The translations under genes and the position numbers were made by a program. From Porogramme epimiltina (taxonomy: Eukaryota; Basidiomycota; Agaricomycetes; Polyporales; Polyporaceae): a DNA stretch of 29,362 nucleotides. This document shows positions 11,786 through 21,367 of this stretch, one piece after another (positions within the stretch are counted from its first letter, which is position 1; each line of letters begins with the position of its first letter). The notes under the pieces were generated by a model. It worked only from the letters and a program-made list of their open reading frames with translations. It did not search any database and was not told the DNA's origin. The stretch is from positions 1 to 29,362 of the forward strand of contig FTLJ01000331.1 of NCBI GenBank assembly GCA_900155495.1, in the 5' to 3' direction.

Positions 11786-12535
11786 ATGTCAGACGCGTAC
11801 AGGTCCCCCTCACCCCCAGAGCCGTGGGGCACCTACGATCCGACGCGCCCGTTCGGGGCGTGGGGCCACCTTCCGACGAACGGGGCGTGGTCACCGCCGC
11901 CAGAATCCACGACGGGATCACCTACTGGAGAGGCCCCTGCGCCCCTCCGCTGGGGTATGCCTCCCGAAGCCATCCAAGCGCTCGATGGGAGAGGGGAGCA
12001 GGAACAGCATGTATCACCTACCGCGACGGGCGTCGGGGATCAGAGTCAAAATCTGGGCATAGACACACAGACGACCCCGCCTTCGGCCTCGCCGCTCCCA
12101 CGCACCACCACACAAGCAGTCGGGATCCCCGCACAGAGCCCTGGCGCCAACCCACGGCACCCCCCAGCGCCGGCGGCAGCACCTCCTAGCGAGCCATCGG
12201 AAGGCGGTGGGAACGCTTTGACGTCGACCGAGCACAGCCTCGAGCACACGATTGAGGAGCTCCGCCAACGCGTGGGCGAACTCACTGCCCTGCAACAAGT
12301 CTTCGAGCGTTCCACCGAGGAGTCCCGTCAACAGATCCGAGAGCTCATAGAGGCACAGGCTGCCCTGCAGCAGAACTTCGAGCGCTCCACCGAGGAGTCC
12401 CATCAACGGATCCGAGAGCTCACTGTGGAGCGAGACGGGCTCCGATCGCGCCTGCAGGAGGCCTTGCGATCCCCGGGCCGCTTCCGCCCTTATCCTCGGT
12501 CTGCAAGTGCCGCTACTTACAACGAGGGTACTTAG
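11786..12535 (+). CDS. Uncharacterised coiled-coil protein, 249 aa or longer
   Basis: The start at 11786 (CACCATGTCAGAC, MSDAYRSPSPPEP) has a strong fungal context; an earlier in-frame ATG at 11678 does not. Residues 1-145 are Pro/Ser/Thr/Gly-rich and probably disordered, with an FGAWGHLPTNGAWS segment. From about residue 147 to 232 there is a predicted coiled coil with an internal duplication: ALQQVFERSTEES and ALQQNFERSTEES, each followed by a QIREL or RIREL heptad. The frame closes at 12535. A second frame then stays open to 12872 and ends DVDMLDHIAEALAAHDE, which looks like a genuine C-terminus. A +1 frame change near 12510-12540 is needed to join them. A 37-nt GT-AG interval (GTCTGC to CTTAG) would do it but is unusually short, so a recent frameshift is the alternative. 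Architecture resembles the 632-aa gene (disordered region and coiled coil), without sequence similarity I can demonstrate. Confidence 0.65.
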   Translation: MSDAYRSPSPPEPWGTYDPTRPFGAWGHLPTNGAWSPPPESTTGSPTGEAPAPLRWGMPPEAIQALDGRGEQEQHVSPTATGVGDQSQNLGIDTQTTPPSASPLPRTTTQAVGIPAQSPGANPRHPPAPAAAPPSEPSEGGGNALTSTEHSLEHTIEELRQRVGELTALQQVFERSTEESRQQIRELIEAQAALQQNFERSTEESHQRIRELTVERDGLRSRLQEALRSPGRFRPYPRSASAATYNEGT

Positions 12536-12872
12536 AGCTAGTCGTGGAGCTGCACGAGAGCCCGGGTCCCGCGGAAGTACGCCTGCCAGCCTATCGCCGG
12601 CGCCTCGCACGCGCGCCCGACAGTCGCCGGTGGCTGGACATCCCTCCGATCTACCGGAATCGGGAGCGAACGAAACGGATGTGATCATAGCCCCGACGGG
12701 TGAGTCTGATCCCTCCCATGCTCGCGGAAAAACCCTTGACACTAGTGGTACCACATCAGGACCAAGCAGTGCGAGCCACGACTCCTACTCCGCAACCAAT
12801 GTGGATGTCGACATGCTAGATCACATTGCGGAGGCGCTCGCAGCGCATGACGAGGTCGCCAACGTCAATTGA
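12536..12872 (+). CDS. Probable C-terminal part of the coiled-coil gene (alternative frame)
   Basis: An open frame following directly on 11786-12535 reads SGANETDVIIAPTGESDPSH, then NVDVDMLDHIAEALAAHDE, then a stop at 12870-12872. The acidic amphipathic end and Ser/Thr-rich linker fit the style of the preceding frame, so I read it as the same gene, joined by splicing or separated by a frameshift. It has no good start codon of its own. Confidence 0.45.
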
Positions 12873-13106
12873 TCGTCAAAGCCGCCCCGTAGAACACGAC
12901 TGCATGACAGACCCCAGGTATAGTCCAGTCCCAGAGGGAAGGGTTCAATGGCGGGTGTTCTCCTAGGTGCCTGAGCTCAGGCAGCGCCGAGATGGGGTCG
13001 GGTGAGTGTGGGGCGAGTATATACAGTGGGCTATCATCGGGACTACCGACCGCTGTACAAATATCCTGAATACACATACTTGGACAAGTCTGGCACCGGG
13101 GGGACA

Positions 13107-13158
13107 TCCAGATTCTGGGCCGGGACTTCATGAAGGACTATGTTTTCTTGTCTGAGAC
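13107..13158 (+). pseudogene. Ded1-type helicase scrap, copy E, opposite strand
   Basis: The plus strand reads GDIQILGRDFMKDYVFLS, the segment just after motif III of Ded1 helicases. It closely matches the same segment of copy A (DIQILGRDFMGDYAFWS), but here it is in the opposite orientation and closer to the family consensus. It covers the portion that is replaced by the minisatellite in copies B, C and D. Nothing recognisable of the helicase flanks it. Confidence 0.75.
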
Positions 13159-13739
13159 AAAAGCGCGGGTGAGGGGAGGATGGGTGCTGGGTCGACCTCG
13201 GCTGGGTGGTACGCGCAGACATTTGGCATTCTCGTCCGAGGCTGGGAATAAATTTCCCCGTCATGGAACAACGGCGGGATCATCGTGGAGGACATTACCT
13301 TGCCAGCGAACAGGTAGGCCAACTCGCGCAGCCATTCGCGCTTCAGCTTTGAGGACAGGCAGAGGCGGTGCGACCGACGAGCCCGGATCGGAGGTGCGGG
13401 CATGATGGAAACGAAGCGGAGGGAGGTGAACAGGGTAGGGCCGTTGGCAAAACTACATTGAGTAGGAGCCACGGGCGGAGTCCGGCGTGACGGGGACCAG
13501 GATCTGGAATGATGAAGGGTAAGATGCCAGTCGAAGAGTTCTTGAATTGGGGACGGGATTCTGGTCAGCACCCTCTTCAGCGTCCTTGTTGGCACTGGCG
13601 AAACACGAAGCTACACACCGTTCAAAGGATCAACTAGACCTCCCCAAGCGGCGAATAGACTAGGAAGACAGGGGGTGAGTCAGCCTGCTGGTGTAGCGGA
13701 CGTACGGCGTCACCCGCCCCGCCGTGCCGTAAAACCATC
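13159..13739. other. Gap after the Ded1 scrap, weak minus-strand frame
   Basis: A 155-codon minus-strand frame (13595-13128) is open. It contains LCLSSKLKREWLRELAYLF, which looks protein-like, then a GTAATG that could be a donor. It has no recognised domain and no clear start. No gene is claimed. Confidence 0.25.
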
Positions 13740-14320
13740 GCACACTTATACAGCCACGAGTGACAGAGCCAGCGGCGGCGGCGGCAATACTGCCCTGCGA
13801 GGCACGAGCAGGGCGCAAACTAAACCACTTACCAAGGTAGGCAACTAAGTTAAAGCAGTGGTCCCACAGACGCCGAAGAAGCTGATAAGGCACGAGCAAA
13901 CAAGTGAGCGACGCTAAGGAGAGGTGGTGAGGGCTTGCGTCGCCGCCCGACCCACCCCACAGCCCCACCGCCGCCCACTCATACAGCCACGAGTGACTCA
14001 ACCAGCGGCGACGGTGATGCAGCACGGCGAGAGCAGCGCGCAAACTATGTCACTTACCAGCGTAGACAGCAAACAAAAACTAAGCCTTCAAAAGACCGAA
14101 AATGACTATGAGTAGTGGCCAGGCGGCAAGTTAGCTAAGCCAAAGGGAGATGAGGGACGCAGGCTACCACCTGCCCCACCCCGCTGCACCACCGTCACCC
14201 GCTTATAGCGCCATGAGTGACAGTAAACAGCGATGATGATGCAACGTTGCGATGCAAGAGTGGTACAAAATTAAACAACTTACCGGGGGATGAGCAGCCT
14301 CCAAGCTGTATGGGCACGGT
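13740..14320. repeat. Three diverged tandem units of about 230 bp
   Basis: Units begin at the matching words TATACAGCCACGAGTGAC (near 13746), ATACAGCCACGAGTGAC (near 13981) and TATAGCGCCATGAGTGAC (near 14204). Each continues with AGCGGCGRCG-like sequence, a GCAAACTA or AAATTAAAC word, and the string ACTTACC about 95 bp later. On the minus strand ACTTACC reads GGTAAGT, a perfect 5' splice site, repeated three times at the same place in each unit. This could be a triplicated non-coding exon or intron region, or an old satellite. Confidence 0.7.
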
Positions 14321-14720
14321 TAGTAGGTGTTGGACAGCAGATGGTGTCGGGTTGTTAAGGCTACGTGTCGATGCCGCGCAGCCTTAAATCCACTGGGCGC
14401 TTGAGGGGTCTGGGCGCCCAACACCTGGCTCCCAGAGAAGGCTATATCTATATGGGGGGGTTGCTTCAGTTCTGTGGAAGCATAAGTAGCCAAATGACCT
14501 GCTTAGACCTTCTACTAGCTCAGTTGGAGCGGGAGACAAGCTTGAAATTGCGCTCATCACCCCACAAGGCCCCGCGGCCCAATGGGCGCTTCCGGATTGA
14601 TGGCTGTCTATCACCCTCGCTCTCCCCTTCAGCCCTCCACCCCTATCATCTGTCGTCCTCCAAGAACTCCTCCTTCACTCTCATTTGCATTATTCCTTCA
14701 AATACACATTTTTCCACCCT
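14321..14720. other. Gap with a tRNA-like A-box
   Basis: TAGCTCAGTTGG (14516-14527) fits the pol III A-box and forms a possible D-arm with the following GAGC. A B-box candidate 13 nt further on (CTTGAAATTGC) is poor, and no anticodon or acceptor stem forms. It could be a scrap of a tRNA-derived SINE. No gene is supported. Confidence 0.25.
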
Positions 14721-14730
14721 CATGCCTCCA

Positions 14731-14985
14731 GGGTGACTCCTGACACGCTCAGTCAGGCTCTCCAGGTTGCATATGGACTCTACCTCCTCAAGTCCCACAT
14801 CCTCCACTTTCAGGCGTCCCAACAAATGTCTAGGGCTCATATTAGGCCCACCATGTATTTCCTGGGTGGGTTCCCAGCACCCTCGGTGACGCCTGAAACT
14901 CTCAGCCATACTCTCCAGGAAGCACACGGGCTCATGTTCCCCAAACACCCCAACCTTGACACTCAGGCGCGAGGGCCAATGCACT
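14731..14985. repeat. Two diverged tandem units, offset about 154 bp
   Basis: The plus strand carries GGTGACTCCTGACACGCTCAG with CTCTCCAGG and TCAGGCG at 14731-14815, and GGTGACGCCTGAAACTCTCAG with CTCTCCAGG and TCAGGCG again at 14885-14970. Both strands are open across it (119 codons minus, 100 codons plus), and both translations show the duplication, so coding potential cannot be judged from openness. The minus-strand version (VFEGIMQMRVKEEFLEDD at its C-terminal end) is the better protein candidate. Confidence 0.65.
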
Positions 14986-15874
14986 AGGTCATCTGGCCTT
15001 CGCATTGTGGCCTTTCTGCAACATCTGGGTTAGTGGTGTCTTGTTGCTAGTGTTGTTGCAACCCACAGGGTGATGTTGGACCAGGTGCATTCAAGACCAC
15101 TACCTCCGGTTGCTGATGGGTCGATACTGGCACGGGAGCATTGCAGAATGGCCTGGCATGTCTTGGGACGGTGATGAAGACTGACCCAGAGGGCGTCCAG
15201 AGCGGTGCGTACACTTGTGGTGTCAAGTCTTATGGCTTCGGATGCTGACGCTGATGCAACCTCCTGCAGCAGATGCTCGCGTTTCTGGCACTTATACTTC
15301 ATGTACAGAGTGAGCCATTAAGCTCATGTAACTTGTAATGATTTTTTGCTCATTTTTACTCGCAGGAGTGGAGAGGATGCTGCCCTGTAATGCTTCCTGA
15401 CCTCCAGAAATTGAGCATCTTCCACGGGTTCCTGCAGGGCGCCTACACCGATTGCGTATTGCCCACGGGAATAGATCGAGCATGCGCCAGGCCCCTGCTG
15501 ACATGGGGCCCCAGTGAGCCCTACTTGTACCACTGGGTCCCTGTCTTTCCCTCGGTCATCTCAAACCGGCGCAGGATCAACTGTGTTCGGGGATCTCGTG
15601 CCGCCGACCTGCCTGTGAGTTGACGTAGGTGGTGGAATGGGTGCCCCAAACACTAGCCACCACCCGCCTACGGCGTCAAGGCTTCCCTCTGCGGCTCTAC
15701 GTGCGCTATTTCCCTGCTGCGGGCGCATAACTGTGTTCCTCATGGGCATTGTTCTCGCTCTCGCCGAACCTGCTGTCATTCCAGCCCTGGCGGGGAGGCA
15801 ACGAAGCACCAGGAGGCGGTGAGGCGCCAGTGCGTCGCGCAAAGGTCGCAGATCCTCAGGCGCGTGCCGCTCGT
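14986..15874. other. Gene-free stretch
   Basis: No convincing coding frame. A loose inverted repeat lies at 15615-15680 (TTGACGTAGGTGGTGG against its near complement ending GGCGTCAA, with 5 extra bases in one arm). Otherwise I see nothing. Confidence 0.4.
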
Positions 15875-15965
15875 GCGCTTCGCGTTACCGTTATGCTTCT
15901 CGTTACATCGTGCGCCGGTTTAGGGCGCACGATGTAACGCGAAGGATAACGGTAACGCGAAGCGC
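15875..15965. repeat. Long near-perfect palindrome, 42-bp arms
   Basis: Arms 15875-15916 and 15924-15965 are inverse complements at 40 of 42 positions, with a 7-bp loop (GGTTTAG). The arms contain GCGTTACCGTTAT and CGTTACATCGTGCGCC. It lies 140 bp upstream of the ATG at 16105, in the promoter or 5' leader of that gene. As RNA it would form a very stable hairpin. It could be a small foldback element or a regulatory structure. Confidence 0.9.
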
Positions 15966-16104
15966 GGAAGCACGTGAGGGGGGACGCTGCGGTCGCTTTC
16001 GCGTCCCCGCCCACATCTCGCGCTCCTAGCCCTCTCCGTTTCCGCCTCCTCCCTCATTGCACTGGCAAGCCATCTCAACATCAATCATTTCCTATCTCAT
16101 CATC

Positions 16105-16656
16105 ATGCCTTTCGTCAAAAACGGGCTCAAGCGCCTCGCTGCTGCCCTTCGCGCGATGGGCTGTTGTGGCACCATCTGTATCCCAAGTACGCCCTCCCCG
16201 CCCTCATTGTGTGGTGTCTGAACAAGCCCCCACCCCCCAGATGCCTCCACGCTGGAGGCATCTGTCTCCAACGCTCCCCCCGCGGCTCCGCCCGCCTCCA
16301 ACAACGAGCCAGAGGTGCCGCCCGGCCCCATATCCGGAGCCGCCTCCCCAATTCAGGCCCCCATCCTCACTCCCGCCCCCCTTCGCGCGAGTGAGGATGT
16401 CCCAGCCCCTACGGCGGGGCCCAGCGCGTTGCCCCCCATCGGCCAGGGCGCCCAGCGCAACGCGCCTTTGGCCCTTAACCCGATCAGCGACGACGCCGAC
16501 TCCCTCGGGTCGTCCCCCTACCTCACGAGTCAATCCATGGGGTCGTCGCTGTTCGCCTCTCAGCCCTCCGCGGCCAACACCCACCTCGGCTCCTCCTCTG
16601 CGCGTGTGGAGGGCAGCTTCGAGTTGGTTAACCTCGACTCGGAGAAGCTTCAGTGA
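16105..16656 (+). CDS. Uncharacterised 165-aa protein, two exons, Cys-rich N-terminus
   Basis: Exons 16105-16186 and 16241-16656 (82 and 416 nt) join in frame across a 54-nt intron with a CCCCCCAG acceptor. The start MPFVKNGLKRLAAALRAM has an adequate context (ATCATGCC). The N-terminal 20 residues form a basic amphipathic helix, followed by the motif GCCGTICIP, which could be lipidated or bind metal. The rest is Pro/Ala/Ser-rich and disordered, with an acidic patch (NPISDDADSLGSSPYL), and ends VEGSFELVNLDSEKLQ. There is no secretion signal and no known domain. The intact frame and splice sites argue that the gene is real. The long palindrome lies just upstream and a second palindrome covers its acceptor site. 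Confidence 0.7.
16239..16263. repeat. Perfect 11-bp-arm palindrome across the 3' splice site
   Basis: AGATGCCTCCA (16239-16249) and TGGAGGCATCT (16253-16263) are exact inverse complements around CGC. The first AG is the intron acceptor of the 165-aa gene, so in the transcript the acceptor would lie in a hairpin stem. Confidence 0.85.
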
Positions 16657-17370
16657 AGGCGAACAACATTGGAAGCAACGGCAGCAGCGAGCGACGGCGG
16701 GCGGACGGCGACAGGCGGACGGACACGCAGAGGCGCGCGAACAAGGGCGGTAGTGTTGCGCGGGGTGGTAGAGGAGGCACAAATTCTGTTTGGTATCGAT
16801 TCGTTTCTGGCTCGGGGTATCAGAATGAATAAAATGTAAATGTTAACATTATCTACAATGGTACATGCAGTATCTACACTCGACCTCCCAATAGCTCGAC
16901 TCATATGGCACCGGCGGCGGCGCCCGGCCCGTCATGATGGGGTCTGTCCCGCAGCGGGCATGCTTCGCCCATCCCCGCCAGGTGTACCGAAATGGGCGAA
17001 ATGCGGTGCCGTGCAGCCACTCAAATGAGGACGAATTGTACTCCGTGAAGCTGCTCCGCCCGAACTGCAACGACATTTACACCCGGTCGTGAGGCCGCCT
17101 CCGGGGCGTCGACGGTGAGCCTTCCTGCGCTGCGTCGAGGGATATCTCGCGCTCGCGTTGTTCGGCACGACGTTCGCGCACCTCTTCTTCCAGAGCAATC
17201 GCGAGTTGGCACCGCGGTTATGGAAGGGGTGGAAACCTGGTCCCCAAAGTCGGGGATCTCAACGCCGATTTGACGAGTGAGGCAGGGATCACGTAGCACG
17301 CTCTTTGGCGATGAGAGCATGGTCATCCATTAGGATGCTAGCGTCGTTGGCACGTCAGAAGTGAATCGTC
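16657..17370. other. 3' flank of the 165-aa gene and tail of the Plavaka remnant
   Basis: The left part is 3' flank with an AATAAA at about 16828. On the minus strand about 17060-17200 reads EEEVRERRAEQRERDIPRRS and more, a charged helix that might belong to the C-terminus of the transposase remnant to the right or to a separate fragment. HALIAKER follows a possible intron near 17345. Not strong enough for a gene call. Confidence 0.3.
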
Positions 17371-18895
17371 TTATGTGAGATAGCGTGAACTTACATCGAG
17401 GTCTGCCACAGCGCAGAACGTGTGGAAGTCTACGTAGGTGTTCAAGAAAAACTTGTCGGCCAAGTCGAACACACTGTGCGGCGTCCAACTGAGATCTACA
17501 TCTTCTTTCCCGAACTCTGGAATGAGGTGGCAGGGGCGCAAGAGTGTGGAAGCCGAAACGACTGAGTGACGGCGTTCATTGTGGGTTGAGGGAGATGTCG
17601 TGTACAAGCCGCTAACTCGATCGGGCCCTCGGAACGGTCGGAACCACTCTGCATAGAGTGGAGGATGGGGATGGGGGCCAAGGTGGGACGGGAGCTAAAA
17701 ACATTACGCGTACCCTGTCGCCGCATAAGCCTGAGAGCGAGAAGTTGGCATGGAGCAAACCGTTCAGAACAAGCAGCACGCACCATTGAGACCACCATCC
17801 CCGTGATAGTGAGCTGCGTCGACTATAAACAAGCCACAATCAAACCCGGACGGGGTGGCTTTGCGACGGCCCACGCGTGGGGTTCCAAATTAGGCCCGCA
17901 ACTTGCAGATCCTCTTGCTGTTTGCGACGGGCCGAAGTGAGGACAGGAGCAGTGTAGGATGTGCTGGTAGATACCCGGGCAATAATAGTCGAACATGATG
18001 GGAATCGAGGCCTGGGACATAGTCTTGTAGTAAAGATTGAAGATCGGGAGGAAGTCTTTAGCACTATAGCGCGTTTGGATGTCAGCGAGGGAGATGCGGC
18101 GGGCAGACGGGACTGTGGGGACCTGGTAGGCGCTGTGGACGTTAGAGGCACGAAGGCCTCGAAGCGTTAGCGCGCGTATCGGGGCGTCATCGCTCTCTTC
18201 GACCTCTACGCCGGATGTTGGGTTGCTCTCCTCGCCCTCACCGCCTTCCTCGCCCTCGCCGCCTTCCTCGCCTTCGCTGTCTTTCTCTCCTTCGTCAAGT
18301 TCCGGACCATCGGTGGCATCGGCGCTAGTACGGAGTGTCCACGCCGGTGACTGCTGTGAAACGTCGGTCAAGTTCGGCCTACTGGTTTCGTCACTTAGCT
18401 GACGAGGTGATCTTTGATCAGGCCTTTGTGTAGCTTGTGGAGCGTATCAGGGGAGATCGCGGCGAAGATGTCAGTGGGAGGCAGGTTGACCCAGAAGGGT
18501 TGTGGAATGGGCTTGAGTCACTGTTCAGCGAACTCTGGTACGTGTTCTTCTCGGGCCACTCGGGATAGGATGTCGCGACTGACAGATTGGCTTTGAAGCT
18601 CACTCGTGACTTGGTCGCCACGCTCAAGCCGTCCTACGACGCATCGCGGACAGCGGTTTTCTGCACAGCAAGCGACAAGACACTGCTCGGGATGGTCGGC
18701 TATGTACGCGGCCAGGATGGGATATACTCGGCGATCCTGACCGTCGGCACAGGTCATGAGCACGTCTGTACGCCCGGCCTCAACATGCGGCTGTAGAAGG
18801 ATGCACACGCACTGGTGGAAGAAGCAGTCGGCAGCGTTCGCGCGCGTCGCCCTGGTGAAGCAGGACAGGTATGTACCCGAAAAGGACTGATGCAT
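17371..18895 (-). pseudogene. Plavaka-type (CACTA-like) transposase remnant
   Basis: Plavaka transposases are large basidiomycete DNA-transposon proteins. In minus-strand order: a segment with VLMTCADGQDRRVYPILAAY, IADHPEQCLVAC and NRCPRCVV (18895-18520), matching the family's D-G-I-x-R-x-x-Y-P and x-Y-x-E-Q-C stretch with its Cys pair; then [20 protein letters not shown] and [15 protein letters not shown] (about 18530-18410), the family's signature; then an acidic insert and RRISLADIQTRYSAKDFLPI (18371 on); and last a C-terminal piece with PCHLIPEFGKEDVDLSW and DKFFLNTYVDFHTF (17607-17371). Pieces lie in different frames with stops, and the catalytic core between DHLVS and the acidic insert is missing. 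I therefore call it a dead, internally deleted copy. Confidence 0.75.
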
Positions 18896-19493
18896 GGAGG
18901 TCTGGCTGATGATGGATGGGCCTATCGATGTTTAAGCCTGGGTCTGGCCTGGTGGACATCGCTCCGACTATTTAGTGGCTGAACGTGGAACTCTGAAGAA
19001 ATCACCTCTTGAGGTCGGCTTGATTACCACCTTCTCATTCGGTTTGTGTGGCTCACACATATATACACACTCGCTTGCTAACTCTAGTCTACTAGACCAC
19101 ACTCGACAGACTCTCTCCAAAGTTCAAACGTACTTAGCAGCTAGAAAAGCCCACCACAGTGGCCACATGTAAGCCCACCATTGCAAAAATCACCTGAGCG
19201 GCGAGCTGTCCGCGCCGCCGATAGCTCACGCATGATCCGATCAGCTCCAGATATCCACCGACACATCGCACGACGTGCATTGCATGTATGGACCACACTC
19301 ACCGACCGCATTCGACTGTCGACATCCCGGAGCCCCGGACTCTCCCGCGCATCAAACCCCTCCTCAAGCGTAGGTGCAGTGGACTTCTAAAACGGCAGAA
19401 CGAGCTGCTCAGCCTTTCACCCAGCTCGGTCTCCGCAGATGTGTAACTCTCTCTGTCTGGCAGGCTGTGGTCGTGCGGGGTAGGCACCCGGTT
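18896..19493. other. Gene-free stretch
   Basis: No frame looks coding on either strand, apart from short chance frames. It may hold the decayed 5' end of the Plavaka element and the 3' flank of the gene to the right. No terminal repeat was identified. Confidence 0.35.
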
Positions 19494-20442
19494 TTATAGT
19501 AGTCTACGTAGTAGAAGTGTACGGTGAATAGTGGAATGGATCTTTTCAGTGACATATATACCAGAGTCAAGGATCGCAGGTCGAGAGGGGGGGCACCGCA
19601 TCTGGCGCGTCGGGGATCGAGGGGGTGTGTTGTGACGTATAGTTGTCGGTAATAAAGAACCCCTCACCCGCACCTTTCCGCACCTCCCCCTCAAGGGCCC
19701 GAAGCCTTCAATCAGTCGATAACAAGGCTGTGAAGAGTTTCTCAGAATCCTCCCAAATTTCCTGAGTGTCCCGCCATGCATGGTGGGTAGCTGCAGCGTC
19801 TTCAACAAAAACGGGGATCGGACGTTGCTAGCATAAATAGGGGTGAGTTGAGGGAGAGTCACATCTTCGGGGAATGCGCTCACAACAGCGTTTCCCCCTT
19901 TTGCTAGGTCCCACCACGGAGGACGCTCCCCTCCGCCCGGCCCGTCCTCGCCCCACTTCCACCAATGCGGATAGCCGACTTCGGAATCCTTAGCGGGATG
20001 GTGTAGGGATGCTGCGGTCGAGACCAGCGACAAGATCTCATTCCGATCTTCGGAAGGCAATGACCAGATCTGCACATGTAGCCCGTCCTTGGAGAATGTG
20101 CTAACCCCCAGTATCTTTCGAAGGGATCGATACAACGGTATCTGGGGTGGTGAAGCGTCCTCAGAAATAACCAGGGGGATCGTGACTGCTGCACCAATGG
20201 CCCCAATGATAATCCACTGCAAGAGGGATGTGCATATATGGGCATGTGTGGGGTGAACCTTTCAAAGATATAGAAACACTCACGATTTCCCTTGCCACCC
20301 CGCGCTCCCAACGGTCTTTCATCTCCTTTGTCATACTGTCGTCCATGCAGCGGATCACCTCTCCTATACGCCACATTCCGATAATGACCTCGGAGCGAAC
20401 GCCGGTCAGGGCTGTGCGATCCGAAGGGCGCATGCGAGTCAT
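19494..20442 (-). CDS. Uncharacterised 293-aa protein with a hydrophobic segment, two exons
   Basis: Exons 20442-20284 and 20216-19494 (159 and 723 nt) join in phase 0 across a 67-nt intron (GTGAGT donor, TTGCAG acceptor). Exon 1 reads MTRMRPSDRTALTGVRSEVI then GMWRIGEVIRCMDDSMTKEM. Exon 2 starts with a hydrophobic run, WIIIGAIGAAVTIPLVI, which could be one membrane segment, followed by SLRKILGVSTFSKDGLHVQI and a WWKWGEDGPGGGE patch. The C-terminal 70 residues are Arg/Pro-rich and may be out-of-frame sequence after a lost stop. Sequence before 20442 stays open in this frame for a further 10-20 codons (NLLRH), so the true start may lie in an upstream exon. No family is recognised. Confidence 0.5.
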
Positions 20443-21367
20443 GTGGCGGAGGAGATTGTAGCAAACGGTGGGGGATGGATGATGGATCTGATCAAGACCT
20501 TAGACCTATTAAGTAGCCCGGGTTTGAAAGGGAGGGATGTTGGTCGGCCGATGGAACGGGGTTGCAGTGCGGAAACTGCCGCGAACCGCATACCATCTAA
20601 AATCCCGATTGAATGCGAATGGGCGGGAAGCCCCGTCGGGTTGACCAAAATGGGAAGGGGTATCCCGCTGGCTTTGCAAACTCCGCAATGGGCATCAGGG
20701 GCGCCTGCGCCGTACACCCGAGTCTGCGATACCTCGTCTCCCGACGGGCGCGTGCAGATCAAGCACCTGGTGGGCCTGCCCCTTTGGGCCCGATGAAGGG
20801 CATCGTGCATGGCTACAATGTGCCATGACCGGGGTAGTCGTAGTCGTAGTCGCGCTCAAAGCCGTATCCGCCGGGGACACTGGGGTGTCCGAGTCGGGAG
20901 GGGCTCGGGGAAGGCGGCGCCGTCAAGTGGTGGGTGGTGGTGTCTCTGTCTCCCTCGGTCTTGTATCCAACAACCGCCCATTTTTAGTTTGTCACTCTCT
21001 GCATTTAAACGTGTAGTTCATCACATCACTGGTGAAAATTCTATGCCCCTATGTACACTAATTGTGGACGTCGGCACACTAAATTTCCTATGATGTGGAA
21101 CGGATATGATCATTATGATGCGCAAAACGGCGTGATGTGGGGAGGGATGGGAGAGTTACTTTTAAGCACGAAAACAACCAAGAACTAGTAGTAGCAAATG
21201 TGTGGAGGACAAAGCGAGACGTAAAGCATAGATGACAAAGCGGACACAATACTAGAAGTATTCGTACTGTTCATATGACCGGCGTGAGAAATCAAACCCC
21301 AAGCAAAACCGAAGAGCAGCCGAGGGAGAGAGGATACAGAAGACCAAAAGAGTGAAGATGAGTAGGC
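20443..21367. other. Intergenic stretch
   Basis: The left part may contain an upstream exon of the 293-aa gene: minus-strand LLNRSKVLIRSIIHPPPFAT is open but in a different frame. The right part (20820-21367) is the 3' flank of the gene ending at 21368. It becomes AT-richer, with no coding signal. Confidence 0.35.

Noticed and set aside
12014..12754. A 246-codon minus-strand frame opposite the coiled-coil gene
   Set aside because: It mirrors the heptad repeat of the plus strand. The plus-strand start context and the coiled-coil pattern are far better.
14513..14570. A tRNA gene starting with a TAGCTCAGTTGG A-box
   Set aside because: Only the D-arm forms. There is no anticodon stem, acceptor stem or proper B-box.
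16204..16782. A 192-codon minus-strand frame opposite the 165-aa gene
   Set aside because: It is Gly/Arg-rich antisense of a Pro/Ala-rich exon and has no splice sites or domain.
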